A stretch of DNA of 64,000 nucleotides from Notospermus geniculatus (GCA_002633025.1 NMRB01001180.1:39837-103836), one strand, 5' to 3'. Counted from the first letter of the stretch, positions 34,914 through 46,669 are shown. Translations and numbers: made by a program. The notes: generated by a model from the sequence alone, not told the origin.

Positions 34914-35089
34914 TTTTCATCCAAAGGGCCAGAGGGGAATATATCGACGACATTCTCTTCCTCTCAATATTACCTGAAGTGAAGGCATCCTGGCCCTCGG
35001 CAGTTTTTTCTGATGCGTGTAAAAAAGCATGAAGGGGAAGTGAAGATGCCTTGGGATGAGCCTCACTTGTCTGGAAGCACGTGATTAAA
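34914..35089 (+). CDS. Weak exon candidate with an in-frame TGA
   Basis: After CACTAATAG one frame reads SYFSSKGPEGNISTTFSSSQ and continues after one TGA as QFFLMRVKKHEGEVKMPWDE. A second frame is also open, and the minus strand is open over the same stretch (34900-35145). Strand and frame are therefore not settled. Confidence 0.2.
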
Positions 35090-35300
35090 TGATAGATCAA
35101 GGCATCTTCTGCAGTGTACAGCAAGTAAACATACATGTAATTCAAATACCTAGATAGCTAAGGTCCCAGCTGATGGGCTCCACACACTACATCGGCCACT
35201 AGTTTAAACCCCATGTAAACCAAAGCGATTTGTGAAGTTGACACTGTTGACCCTTCTGTTGAAAGCTGTTGAGAGGGTGTGGAATAGCAGAAGTCAGTTT

Positions 35301-35609
35301 GGGGCCGTCTCAAAATTGTTTTGCTGCGAAAAAAGAGGAAGTGACTTCGTCTGGGGGAGGGGTTCTCGATTTGGGGAAGCCCACTTCATCTTTTTTGAAA
35401 AAATTGGCATCACTCTTTTTTTACAGGAGAATGACTTTTTTATATGCAGTCTTCAGAAAGGAACAAAGTTTATTAGTGTATTCACATGTTTTTCTTTATC
35501 ATCTTTCCATCCGTAACGTCCCTACATGGATGAACGCAATGTCAAGTGCCCACTTCATCTTTTCAAGGGGGAGGGGTTTAGGGCGTCGTGTAATTTTGAG
35601 ACGGCCCCT
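35301..35609. mobile_element. Element with GGGGCCGTCTCAAAATT ends
   Basis: The left GGGGCCGTCTCAAAATT and the right AATTTTGAGACGGCCCC are exact inverted repeats 309 bp apart. Frames inside are the element's own. The G-rich interior repeats CCCACTTCATCTTTT. Confidence 0.8.
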
Positions 35610-35652
35610 TAGTTAGTGTTGTGAAGTTAAAATCAGTATTTTCTTCTCCCAG

Positions 35653-35804
35653 ATGAATGCCTCAGTGTTGATTTAAAAAATCCTGAGACCCTTCTAATTT
35701 TGGTGTCACACCATGTCATCTCATTTCTCATCCCTGTAAAAAGAGAAACAACAGGAACGTGCTGTCAAACTATCAAAGCGTGGAGTGGGTTAACTGACTG
35801 TTAA
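35653..35804 (+). CDS. Coding-like exon candidate, unrecognised
   Basis: A strong acceptor TTTTCTTCTCCCAG is followed by a 49-codon open frame, ECLSVDLKNPETLLILVSHH and onward, ending TAA. A possible donor CCCT|GTAAAA would end it near 35742. It lies 470 bp before the next candidate exon and has coding-like composition. It probably belongs to the same + strand gene, but I could not join the phases. Confidence 0.35.
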
Positions 35805-36272
35805 TGCAAATGCCCTTGGTACAACATGAAAATCCTTTTCAAGATTATAATACACCACTTGAAGTGAAACTAATTTTGATGATTGCTTCCGCCTGAGAGC
35901 AAATGGATTGCTGAGAGAGGAATTCAAGTTGTTCCCTTTCTAACCTGCGGTACTTTCAGCTCTGCCTCTGACCCAGGGGTTAGACTAATACACCTCGCTT
36001 TAGGCTGATAAGGTTTTCTTTAAGTGATTTTGTCAGAATGACGGAGGTGCTTTAGGCATGAGGGTATGCAACTGTCTTTGGAAGGAGATTAACTTTTCCT
36101 CAGGCTCTTTTTAAATTCATGAATGATGTTTTTTGATAATTTTTCTGGATAGGGAGAGGGAGGGGGGTCACAATTGAGTACATTCCAATCAAGTTCAAAA
36201 CAACCGTCTGCCCTTATTGTTCAAACCTGCAGTTTAAATATATATTATAGTGACTGATGGAGCTGTAATCAG

Positions 36273-39214
36273 TTAGACCCTGACACAAAACCAACATCTA
36301 ACCCCGCACATAACACACCCACAAGCACGACAACATTTTTGTACTGTGGAAATTTTGGATGCTCAGTTCACTCCAATGGATGCACAGTCCGGAAGATCAA
36401 CCCAGGATATCAATTGAAAAAGTGTACCTGGTACGTATATGTACATGTAAATGTACTTATGAATTTGTACGAAAATATTAATGTAGGCCAGCAGTTTAGG
36501 GAATGGCCGGTAGCATGTCACTGCATGGCACCACTGTCATCATCATCATGAAGCAAATGGTGTAATGCTGCATTCGGATTTGTGTTGGAAGTTCCCAATG
36601 GGTGGATAGCGGCTTGAATTTTTAACTTGGTGAATGATTTTTAATTCCAATTTGTAGGCTTAGTAATATAGGCCTACCTGGGTATGTCAGTGCTTTTGCA
36701 TTGATACATCACTCTAAAAAGTCCGGGCGCGAAAGAACGCGGAATTTCTTCTGTCCTTATGCGTAAAGTTGTCGTGTGGGGGATTTGGGCTAATGTTGCA
36801 ATGTACTTATCCTCCAAACATTCATCTATAGAATAGGTCATCTTTGTTGTTTGGAAATATTTAGGCCCCATTTTAAGGGTTTCACAAAACGTGAACACTA
36901 TTTTAGAACGTGAAACGCCAGTTCAGAACGCAAATTTTGTCCCAGGTTTGAGAACACAACACCAATGGTGTTCTGTTTGGTGTTGTGTTCTCAAACCTGT
37001 GATATTCCTAGGAGCCCTGCCCGGTATTGCCACTTTTTCTCGACAGTTAGTTAGTTAGTGTTATTGCCACTAGGTGACTCTCTCTACATCGGTAGTCAAA
37101 TTACCCATTGGAGGTCGCATACTGTGCTCCTTTAATTGACTCTCCCATATGAATTTTTGGTGATATTCATTCACATGAAATCTAACAAATGTCTAATCAT
37201 GGTGTTTTGGTTGCAGGTCATTTCAAGGCCTGGATGCATTTTATCCAAAAAAATCTAGATCGACTGCAGGCATCCCACAGCACATGCTCCCACAAGGACA
37301 TCATGACAGCACAGCAATTCAGCAGCATTTCATCGGCAGCTTTTATCAAGGTGGTTCAGCTTTAATTATACACACTGCCAAGGAACTAGCATTACCAATA
37401 CTGGGTTATTAAAAAAATTAGATTTTACACTTGAAGCAAACATATTTAACCAAATTTAGTGAGGTACATGTATTAAAATGACTTCTTGATGTTCTCAGGA
37501 AACTTCACTCTGAAACTGGTGAAAATATTTTGCATATAGATTGACTGATTTGAGATGTGCTTTCTCTCAAGTTGTTTCAAAGTGTTTCCGAAATTAGGTG
37601 GTAAAATGTTTTTCCAAGCAATCCATGAATTCAGGTAAGTTAAAGATGAACATCACAAAGACCACATTGTCAAGGTACTACTGTTTATCCATAGTGAAAG
37701 GCTGGCTGGTGATGATGTGTGGCGATTTCTTGAGAAAGAGTCATCTATGGATCTGTATGGTTGGATGTACAGTACATGTAATGAACAGAAGTTATACAAT
37801 TTTCAGTCACTATTGTCAAAGACAGATTTCAGTAGGGCCATAATTGAGAACAGGTACATATTATGTACCGGTACATGACAAACTAAGGTTAAGCATGAAT
37901 TGACATCAGGAACACTTGACTAGTACTCATATATTCCACATCCAAACCATTTTCTTCAATAAATCTTTTTTTTTCAGGTTTTGGTTTCGATGACCTCATC
38001 ACTGTCAACCATGGATCCAAGAGGACTTTGAACCTGAGGTGCCTGTTGCTGCAGGAGCAGAAAAAATCTCCAGCCTCAGCCAATTATGCCTGGGACACCT
38101 TTGCGCTATAGACATGAAATTCTCTTCCAGTTCTGGATAGAGAATGGCTTGAGAAACTGCTTAGCATATTTTCAAAAATAGCTAGCAGACCACAGTGTTC
38201 AGTCGGGGTACAGGTTGCTGTGCTAAAAACCTGACAGTTATTTGCTACCGAATAAATCCACGCGATTATTACAGTACATTCTTGTGCAGGAAAAACAATA
38301 CAAGTCATGCTCTCTGACTTCCTCATCATCTAAGCTTTTCATTCAGGGTGCCGTTTTTTCTCATTATGGCTAAATATAGATATCTTGTCACTCTCCTCAT
38401 TTTTATGCACAGGAAAAACAATATTAGATTTGATATTGGAGATTATGGATGTCATGTTCATTTCCTGTGCGTGTGATTGAATAACCTTATCTATGAGACA
38501 ATCATTACCGTGGGACACTTCTTCGTTATAACCTTCATTTTGGTAGCTTATCTAAATCCATGGGTGATTGGACAATATGACAGATGAAGTGCATAAAAAT
38601 GCATTGATCCGTATAAAATCTCAAACATCAATATTATTTAGTTTTTATTGCGAGAACCCTGTGATAATAAAAAAATGTTAGTCTCCCCTCAAAACAGGCA
38701 CCACAAAGTCTCATTGAAACGATGCCTTAAAACCCTGTGGAGGAAGTCTCTTGTGTTTTGGGAACCTTTTGACAGTATAAATACTGGGGATAGAAATGAT
38801 ATTCATTTTGTGCATCCTGTAGGCCCCTAATGACAGGGAAAACAAAGCTCTTATGGGAAGTACATGTATTTCAAGATCTGTATGCCTGTTCTTGCCCATC
38901 CTGAGAATCTCGGGTCATTTACGGTCGTACCCTCCCTCAATGAACCAAGCGCGAGAAGGGGAGCCGGTTGTGAAGACCCTGGGTGCGAGGATACGGGTTC
39001 TTGCCAAGTGTTGATGAAGTTGAACCTGAGCAACAGCACTATAGTGGTGACAGTTAAGCTAGGATCAGGTAGTTCTTTGGTGTCGTGTCACCAAAGCAGT
39101 GCAAGCAAGACGTCTTTGGCTGGCTCTGTCAATTCTTGCCACAAGTCTCAGAAAAAGAAAACGATTTCTGCAGCACATGACAATGTAACTGAGAAAAATA
39201 ATTGTGCACTGTGA
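36273..39214 (+). CDS. Unrecognised multi-exon gene (about 360 codons) with one in-frame TAA
   Basis: Proposed exons are 36273-36430, 37217-37350, 37598-37870, 37978-38038, 38698-38818 and 38876-39214 (TGA). All phases agree across the introns (2, 1, 1, 2, 0). Strong parts are CNEQKLYNFQSLLSKTDFSR and HSERLAGDDVWRFLEKES in the third exon, GFDDLITVNHGSKRTLNLR in the fourth, and SLKRCLKTLWRKSLVFWEPF in the fifth. The third exon has TAA at 37636-37638 immediately after GAATTCAGG; the same AGGTAAGT is also a perfect donor. The fourth exon could instead run to the TAG at 38109. The last intron (57 bp, AAG acceptor) is weak. There is no membrane helix, signal peptide or family I recognise. It may be a decaying gene, or the TAA may be an error or an allele. 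Confidence 0.45.
36943..36999. ncRNA. Perfect 23-bp hairpin inside a candidate intron
   Basis: CAGGTTTGAGAACACAACACC continues to a 23-base arm whose exact complement follows after 11 bases. The size would suit a small-RNA precursor, but a minimal MITE is equally possible. It lies between the exons ending at 36430 and starting at 37217. Confidence 0.3.
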
Positions 39215-39240
39215 TACCTACCTAATCTTACTGTAACACC

Positions 39241-39434
39241 GTGTCACACCTCCCCAAACTTCGAGGTTTTGCAGGCGGGGGGGGGGGGCGGCGGCGGCGG
39301 CGCACCGGGCGCGCGCCTCCCCTTTTGGCCAACAAATCTGTAAAATCGATCGTGAAATTCTGGAATTGGGCCCAAATTTCAATGTTTCTACCACAGGACG
39401 CCCCCTCTTTTCCCAAATCCTGTATCCGCCCCTG
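39241..39434. mobile_element. hAT-like fragment with CAGGGGCGGATACAGG end
   Basis: Read on the minus strand it starts CAGGGGCGGATACAGG at 39434 and runs through GGGGGCGTCC to a G/C-rich tract with GGC repeats (39279-39302). The other terminus is not recognisable. Confidence 0.5.
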
Positions 39435-39511
39435 GTTTTGAATGTTTCAAGTGTGCCACTTTTTAAAAGCACATTTTGGGCTTTTGGGGTAACTACTGAC
39501 AACGTGCTTTC

Positions 39512-39750
39512 AGTTTGTCCCTTGGTCTCACAATGTTGCGCTATACTGCAGGTCATCAGGTATATCGTAGGTCGCTTGGGTCAGATTGCAGAGCAGTTCA
39601 TGCCCTCCTGATGTCGTGGTTTTTCTGTTCTTTTCCAATCTTATTAGGAAACTGTCTGAGGTGTCAAAGATGGACAAGGCCACTGTCAATTTCCACTGCT
39701 ACAACAGATACTTGATATCCCATCGATCATGCACGAAAAAACTCAATTGA
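39512..39750 (+). CDS. Weak two-exon candidate
   Basis: GTGCTTTCAG opens an exon ending CATCAG|GTATAT (39511-39558). TCTTATTAG opens the next at 39648, whose frame reads KLSEVSKMDKATVNFHCYNR and ends at TGA 39750. The phases agree (2). It could be the 3' end of the preceding gene beyond the hAT fragment. No family recognised. Confidence 0.25.
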
Positions 39751-40409
39751 ATCATCTTCTAAATATAGGAGCACTGTAATGGAATTTATTATAAGTTAGC
39801 CATCAGATCTTCCCGTGAATCTAACTATGAATAGCAAGCTATACACTCCCATATCCTTGCTGGGGAGAAAATCAATCTATATTTGATAAAATCAATCACC
39901 TCCCCGTGGATGGAAGCTAATAGTCCTGACACAGTTTGACAGCCAATGACAGATTGGCAAAAAAGAGGGTTGGAAGGACATTTCAAGGTTTCCTTTGAAC
40001 TATCTTATTGTCTTCCATGATTGTATAAAATAAAACTGCCCTTAGGCCTAATCGAGCTCCATGTAAAAATCTGCAACTTAAGAGGTTTAATTAGATATTT
40101 GGTCAGTCCAACAGAATCTTGCCAGAGACTTCGTACATAAAAAAATGCAAATTGAACATAATGGGGAAAATAACTTTTGTACAAAGCGGACTCAAGCTAA
40201 CTAACATTTACAAAAGTTCTGAAAATGAATTGGCAGGTGTGGGCTTCAAGCTGTTTCTTTTTTACTTTGCTAGAATAGCAGGTATTCTACTAACTCAGTG
40301 GGAAGTTTCCATCAGGTGATGATAAGGAGTGAAGACAGACTAACTACGAGCCAGGGTATGAGGTCATAAGAGAAGTGAGTGAACTTTTTGAACTACATGT
40401 ACTCAGAAG

Positions 40410-40790
40410 GCAACCTCGTCCCCAGGGGTCGTTCGCTTTCTGACAATACGGCGGACGCTCACTAACCCCTGGAATCAGCTTTGGTTTTAAGACCAGGATC
40501 TTTGGTCTAAGTATAGGTGGCAGCACGAGTCAAGATAATTAATCTGAAATACTTACTCGTGCTTTTTAAAATTCTTTTTACAAACAATCATCAAACCTGG
40601 ATATGTAGGTAACCTTTTGACTTGATCCAGAATATCTTGAAAGTTTGTTTGGGTATACTCTTGGGTATATTTGACGGTTTCCCGTCAACCAATCAAATGC
40701 GTTAAATCCAAAAGCTGATTCCAGGGGTTGGTGAAGCATCCACCATATTGGCCTTGTCAGAAAGCGAACGGCCCCTGGGAACGAGGTTGC
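40410..40790. mobile_element. 381-bp element with about 90-bp inverted ends
   Basis: The left GCAACCTCGTCCCCAGGGG and the right CCCCTGGGAACGAGGTTGC are inverted for about 90 bp, including CAGAAAGCGAACG and AAGCTGATTCCAGGGGTT. The flanks share the direct repeat TCAGAAG. A half copy lies at 1268-1410. Confidence 0.8.
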
Positions 40791-40872
40791 TCAGAAGGCT
40801 CCTGTTTTAGGCGTAGTGTGGCAAAGTCTGGTACAGGACAAAACTTGGAAATCTCTACGCCCGTAAACTATC

Positions 40873-41001
40873 ATTAGGGAGGTTAAGAAATCAAACGATA
40901 AACGTAAAGGTAACGACAGCGTTATTTTTGTACAGAAAATGCAATAAAATCTGTTGAATGTGTAGTACGAAAAATAACGTTTTATTTCTTAACCTTCCTA
41001 A
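40873..41001. mobile_element. Foldback MITE, AAATCAAACGATAAACG family, deleted arm
   Basis: It starts ATTAGGGAGGTTAAGAAATC and ends GATTTCTT-like AACCTTCCTAAT. The right arm jumps from AAAATAACGTT straight to TTATTTCTTAACC, so about 25 bases of that arm are missing. Confidence 0.75.
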
Positions 41002-41004
41002 TAC

Positions 41005-42930
41005 ATGTACCACCCTGACGACGTTGTTAAATGTGCTGACCAGACCGTCTGTATAACTTGACAAGAAAAAGTTCTGAGAGGGATCATATTCTTGCAAAAT
41101 CCCCAAAATACGAACCGTCTGTATCATCCTAATCTCTTGGTCTCACTCAGCAGATCACTCACTGTACTCCGTTGACTTGATAATTATTTTCATGCATGAA
41201 TTCTTTTAGAAGATGAGGAAATTAGAGTAAATCTCAAAAAATATTACATCTTCAAGGTGCTACAGTAAGCCGTCTCTGTTTGATTACTGAACCCAAATCA
41301 TCATGGCAGAACCCATCATTCCATTTNAACTAGGCCTAAATATCACCCGCTGCTGAATATTTCAGTTTTTGCAGTTAAAAGCTGCAGATGGATAATGTGC
41401 TCATTACTTTAGTGCCTTTTATGTGTTGCACCCTTATTATCTTTGTTTTACTCAACTAAAGCCTCATCACGCAGAGTGGCAGAATACGACGAGAGATTAC
41501 GGTATTTTTTACAAGTGAAGATTTCCTGTCTTTCATGCACTTATCTTTTGATTTATTACTTTCGAACAGCGCCACACTGTGGTGTGAAAAGAAATTACCC
41601 AACTATTTGGGGAGCCTAGACCAATCAGATGATATGCTTTCTCAGCCAATAGAATTTCGTCTTTGTGACCTGATGGGTGTTCACGAATGCAGTCGTACAC
41701 CATGATTGGCTCATGAGATGACGCATGAGAAGTCGTGATTTCTCAACTTCATTGCCAACAGGGGATAAAATTAGCTCATAAAGAACGAAGAGAAAAACGT
41801 TTTGACATGAGTTTGATCTTAATCGTGACGTCATCGTAAAAACATTAATAGACTCGACACGCACACGTGGTGTTACGTTGAATTGGAAAGTTGAGCATAA
41901 AACTGTAGAAAATTCTATATACAGACCTAACTTATCACTTTTTCAGTGTGTATGTGTGGGGGGTCCCTTACCTCCCCTGAAATACTTCACAGTCTATTCA
42001 TCGATGCTTTCTAACGATTTGTTCGGTTTCTCAATTAGGCTACGTCATCAACTCGCGTCACTATAATTGTGAATGTCACCCTTCTCAACACGTCAGACAT
42101 TCAGTTGTACTTTGAAAACGGTAACTTGTTTTTGCAGAAGTCACGGACAAAAAAGACACACGACATTCTCCTCAAATAAATCACCTGCCTGTCGTGGTCT
42201 CTAAAAATAAACATGTTTCCTCGCATGGCAAGGTTCTATTATCAAAAGAACGTCACAAACAAACCGACCGGCGGATATCTCAATTAGCTGCAAAAAAGGA
42301 GTAAGCCCCAAGTGTTTGCATGTGATATGATTGAACCTAGCCTTGCCTAATTAGCGATCTTAGAACTCTGCCTCTCGTCGGCTTAGTTGTCCGCAGAGGT
42401 CGAAATCGACTCTAAAAAAAGGTCAACGTATTTCTCCCGGCGGTGATTGTATTTCTCACAACTGCCCCATGCGGCGCAACTGGTAGCTGTTGTTATTGTC
42501 GTGATGCGGTAGGCCTAAAATATAGTTGAGAAATCTTTCCCTGCGTGTGCGATTTTTGTGGCAGTGTGCCTCATCGTACACGGTTGAAATTAAACGGGTA
42601 TCCGCACCTGCCTTAAAAGAATTGTAATCTTATTTACAATCAGGAGAGTGCCCACGTAGAAGATGTTTTTGAATATCATCCCTAATTTTAACGGATGGAA
42701 TGAACGACCGACTCGTGTTTTGCGGAGGGGCACCAGAAAAAACATCGATTTTGTCTCAAGTTTGCACGTTCTGCCACAACATCCACTAAAACTTATACAT
42801 CAGAAAGTTACTCAACCTAAGTATCCAGATCTAATAAAAACCTAACAAGCTCTGGTGTCAGCGTCAAAGTACATCATGGTACATGTGCATGTAACGCGTG
42901 TACATGTAACGCGTGATTGTGGTCAAAGTT
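41005..42930. other. No supported gene
   Basis: One ambiguous base is at 41327. A 60-codon frame at 42663-42845 has no known motif. The phrase ACATGTAACGCGTG is doubled near 42890-42915. Confidence 0.35.
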
Positions 42931-43226
42931 AGCTTGGAATCAACGCCATTGCTAAGAGCTCTCCAGTGAATCTCCTCCGAGCGGGATGCCTAAAAAAAAC
43001 GAACTGCCAAGACAATGCCTGGGCGGTGATGGATTGCTCCAGGGACTGGTGTGTCCGCGGTGTGGGTATGATAGATTCCCCTTCCCTGCGTCTTCGAGGA
43101 CCTGATGCCAAGAGACAGCCGGCATGGGGCATTACTCTTTGCCGGGAGGCGTTTTGAGCATGTTGAGTGACCACAGTGTCGAGCACAGCAAGAAAAACTG
43201 GTGTGGAGGGAAGGAGAGTCCGAGGA

Positions 43227-44091
43227 ATGCAGGTCCTCGTTGCAATTGTCCTTTTTCTACAAAATGCTTTATTTGAACAAAAATCGGCTATACAGGTACA
43301 AAATGTCCTAATATTTTCCCTCACTCCTGAGGAAGACACCGTATAGTGTCGAAAGCTTAGTGAGTCACCATGATACATGTCAAATTAAAAAAGTTGATCT
43401 TAGAAATCGGTGTTACCGCCCTTCTTTCGATAAGGTACAAAATGTGTCCATAGTAACTGGTAACTCGAAGCCGTTGACTTTAGAATAGCGCTTTACGAAT
43501 CTTGACCTTGTGAGACCTCGGTCAAAACAAGAAACAGCTGCAGAATGACACAACTGCTATAAATTCAAGGAAAAATAAAAATTTGAACAAAAATGAACAG
43601 ATTTTAGATAAAGAACACATTGGAAGAATAGCCTGCTATTGTAAGGTTATATTCGAATGGTCATGGTTTCCATAGCCATCCATCGTAATCCTTCGTTCAA
43701 CAATAAAACCGGACCGGATCCTGGGGGACTTAGATTCCTGCAACAACGGTCAAAATTTTTCGTACTGATGTAACAGTAAAGAAGCCCCCCTGTAAAAAGT
43801 GTCCGCTTCTATTGTTATAGGATTAAGGTGGATGGCTATAGAAACCAATTACAGCGGATAAGAATGTAACAATAGGGTCTTTTCTTTGCAGGACAGTTTT
43901 TCCTGGGGACATTCTTTCCTTTCACACCGGCAATAGTATTGACTGTAATCTTATATAGTGCTGTTACCACGAAGATATATTCTTGCTATTACCACATCGA
44001 CGGAGATCTGGTTTCATCGGAACCACCTTGTTACAAAGTTCTTATGATTGCTGCAACCAGGCTCCGCCGCCTACATGTCAAGTTAGACTAG
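43227..44091 (+). CDS. Candidate exons: hydrophobic leader, then a membrane-like exon
   Basis: ATG at 43227 starts MQVLVAIVLFLQNALFEQKS, signal-peptide-like, and reaches the donor ACAG|GTACAA at 43295 in phase 0. A good acceptor TTTTCTTTGCAG at 43891 opens a second exon whose phase-1 frame reads QFFLGTFFPFTPAIVLTVIL (a plausible membrane helix) and ends at TAG 44089-44091. The phases do not match, so an exon is missing or only one of the two is real. The intron between them holds the element at 43629-43880. Confidence 0.25.
43480..43550 (-). repeat. Dispersed repeat, inverted relative of 23445-23525
   Basis: GACCTCGGTCAAAACAAGAA and CAGCTGCAGAATGACA are the reverse complement of the earlier copy. 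Confidence 0.65.
43629..43880. mobile_element. Element with about 60-bp inverted ends
   Basis: The left GGTTTCCATAGCCATCCAT and the right TGGATGGCTATAGAAACC pair, extended by CTATTGTAAGGTTATATTC against GAATGTAACAATAG. It ends about 10 bp before the acceptor at 43891. Confidence 0.65.
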
Positions 44092-44663
44092 AACAGCTTA
44101 AAGCGGCTTTTGCAAACCTCCTTTCCACAGAAAATTCTCTTCAAAGCCATTTACCAATTACATGTTCATCAGACGATTGAAAAGTTCCTCTAAGTACAGC
44201 AAAACCAAATTGACAGCGACAGGCAGACATAATTCGAGTTACCACCTGTGTCGATTCGGTGAAATTTGTTAATATTCCATCGAAAAACGCAACGTACTTC
44301 GAATGGTTTTATTTTCCAATAATTGCCAAGCAATTTGACACTAATTCTGCAAAACTCTTTGCAGGTTGTGAACTTCTGTGGAATTTTGTCTAAAAAATCG
44401 ATTTGTGTGTTCGTCACCTTCTTCAACAGATCGAGTAATTTCAAGTCGTGTGCTGACATTCTATCTTCTTTCTCACAAAAACTAAACACGATTAGGTTAC
44501 CTTCTGTTGCCGAGGAAGCTTTGGTAGAGAGGTTTAGGGGAAAATAGAGATGTTCAGAAACTATTACGAACTCGACCCTGATATTCCGCTAACAATGCAT
44601 TGCCGATTTCCAGTTCTACATGCTGTTTGTTTCACTATGTTTTATGTTAAACCTTGTCGCTAA

Positions 44664-44793
44664 GGCCCCTATTACATAGAAGTATACGGTATACGAAAAC
44701 GCCGGTTAACAAAGGCTTCAAATGGATTCGCGACCGTGAAGCCATTGTCAACCGGCGTTTTCGTATACCGTATACTTCTATGTAATAGGGGCC
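44664..44793. mobile_element. Harbinger-like MITE GGCCCCTATTACATAG, copy 2
   Basis: It is nearly identical to 10666-10796, with only a few differences in the centre and one base in the right arm. It is flanked by TAA on both sides, a perfect 3-bp duplication of the PIF/Harbinger type. Confidence 0.85.
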
Positions 44794-44799
44794 TAAAGG

Positions 44800-45890
44800 C
44801 GCCGCTCCACGTGACGTGTCAGATAGTCAATTATTGCTGTCAGACAGCAATAATTGCTGTCATACAGTACTGGGTGTGCGAAAACTCTGTAATCTTTACG
44901 CACACGTGAAGTCACGAGGGCTTTTTGAAGATGGTCCATTTCTGGAAAGGGTTACATGTATTCTTTGGTGAGCTGACGATAAGGATTAATTTGTTTCACA
45001 TCTCGTACTACGCGGATGAGTTCATTTACATGTTTGTGTGTGACAAAAAAGCTGTGTGATAGTGACATTACAAAGGCGTTCACATGTTACACACCCGCGA
45101 GTGGGTTCTGATTGCAATCTGAGATGGAATCTGTCGTTCTTAAACTCCGAGAACAAAACAGTGAGTGAATGGCATGAAAACAGTACCCTAACTTTTCAAA
45201 ACAAGATATGGAATGTGCCAAAGTCTCAGCGCATCGCCTTTTACAAAGAACAGCCGATCTAAGATTGCGTCAGTTTTGTGTGTATATAGAGAAAACCAAG
45301 ATCTAACGTAGGCCTATGTTTACAATCAAGTCGCTCACGTGCAAAATGTCGTATGCTTTTGAAGAATGTCATGTGTGGGATCAACAAGAAACGACCGAGT
45401 TTTATCCCATTTTACTAATTTTCTCAAGTTAGCAAAGTTTCGCGCATCGTAGTAAAAAGGTGACATAATTCGAAATGTCAAATACTAATTTCATAGATCA
45501 TTTATTTTTGGTTCAACCAAAGGCTTTTGAGAGATTGTTCAAAGACTGCGAAATGAAAAACCGGTGTTTGTAACTCAGGAGATCAGGGTTATGCAACTCA
45601 CTCACCATGGAGTGCGCTGCAACTCTCGGCGTTTGCCAACCTTCGCGAGACATCGCGAGATTTTCATCCTCAAAGAATGGATTAGTGGTTAACTTAAAGA
45701 CAGCGATAATTTCCGTGGTTTACTGAATCGAAAGACTTAAATTTCTCGCATGAAATACCCCCCTCTAATCTGTATCGGATGTAGTTAAGAGACAAAAGGG
45801 GCCAATTACTGGGAAGGGTCACTTTGAAGTCTTTATTCAAAAATTTTTGCGCGTTTCTTACAAGTCTTACGATATGGTTAAGAAAATGAG
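44800..45890. other. No supported gene
   Basis: A short imperfect repeat of CAGACAGCAATAATTGCTGT near 44820-44870 is the only structure I see. Frames are short. Confidence 0.35.
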
Positions 45891-45892
45891 TT

Positions 45893-46001
45893 ATATGAAT
45901 AAAGACTAGTAAATGCTTTTACTTGAATTTTGCCATGCAAATGCACTAGGCAAGGTTGTAGACAAATCTGAAGTTAAAGCATTGCTAGTCTTTATTCATA
46001 T
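45893..46001. mobile_element. Small foldback element
   Basis: ATATGAATAAAGACTAGTAA at the left pairs with GCTAGTCTTTATTCATAT at the right. AATGCTTTTACTT pairs with AAGTTAAAGCATT. Confidence 0.7.
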
Positions 46002-46031
46002 GACGCATTGACCAACAAAATTAGACACAGC

Positions 46032-46391
46032 GGGCCATTCATAAAGGGTGTTTAAGACTTAGAACTTGGAGACGTGTGTAACTTCACTAAATGCACTCAT
46101 TTCCACCATGCATTTGACGAAGTTACACGCGTCTAAAGGCCCGTCTACACGATCATACATTTGTTCAAAACATCATCATACATTTGTATGATGATGTATG
46201 ATGATGTCCAAGCTTGTTGTGGATTTCCGTCTACACAATGCAGCTAAAAGTTTGAACATCATCATACGTGTTGGATGCTATTCAAGTTTGTTGGGAAAAC
46301 GGTCCACACCGATCATACATTTGTCCTTTGAACAAATGTATGATCGTGTAGACGGGCCTTTAGTCTTAAACACCCTTTATGAATACGGCCC
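46032..46391. mobile_element. Outer foldback element split by a nested one
   Basis: The left GGGCCATTCATAAAGGGTGT and the right ACACCCTTTATGAATACGGCCC pair across 360 bp. A separate hairpin AGACGTGTGTAACTTC/GAAGTTACACGCGTCT lies at 46072-46135. Confidence 0.75.
46135..46361. mobile_element. Nested MITE AGGCCCGTCTACACGATC
   Basis: AAAGGCCCGTCTACACGATC and GATCGTGTAGACGGGCCTTT are exact inverted repeats, followed inward by ATACATTTGT. The interior repeats CATCATCATAC and TGTATGATGATG. It is inserted in 46032-46391. Confidence 0.8.
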
Positions 46392-46669
46392 TACGTCGTA
46401 TGTAGGCCTACTCGGGGTCAATGTCCTCCCGTACGTTCTGAGATCCCTACTGTATCAATCAACCAGTTTCTGTACCACCAAACCACATACCATAATCCGT
46501 CACTGTACATGCCCCCACGCTACCTCTGGAAACATACGAATGTCACAATGATATCATTGCATCGCGGACAAAGACTTTTTCATAGGAAACCACAATAGCA
46601 TTGTAAGGTACATACGAGGTGTCGGTTACACTTCCTCACTGCACAATACCCACTAAAAGCATGATTGCG

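Noticed and set aside
35232-35616. 94- and 115-codon frames
   Set aside because: They lie inside the GGGGCCGTCTCAAAATT-ended transposon.
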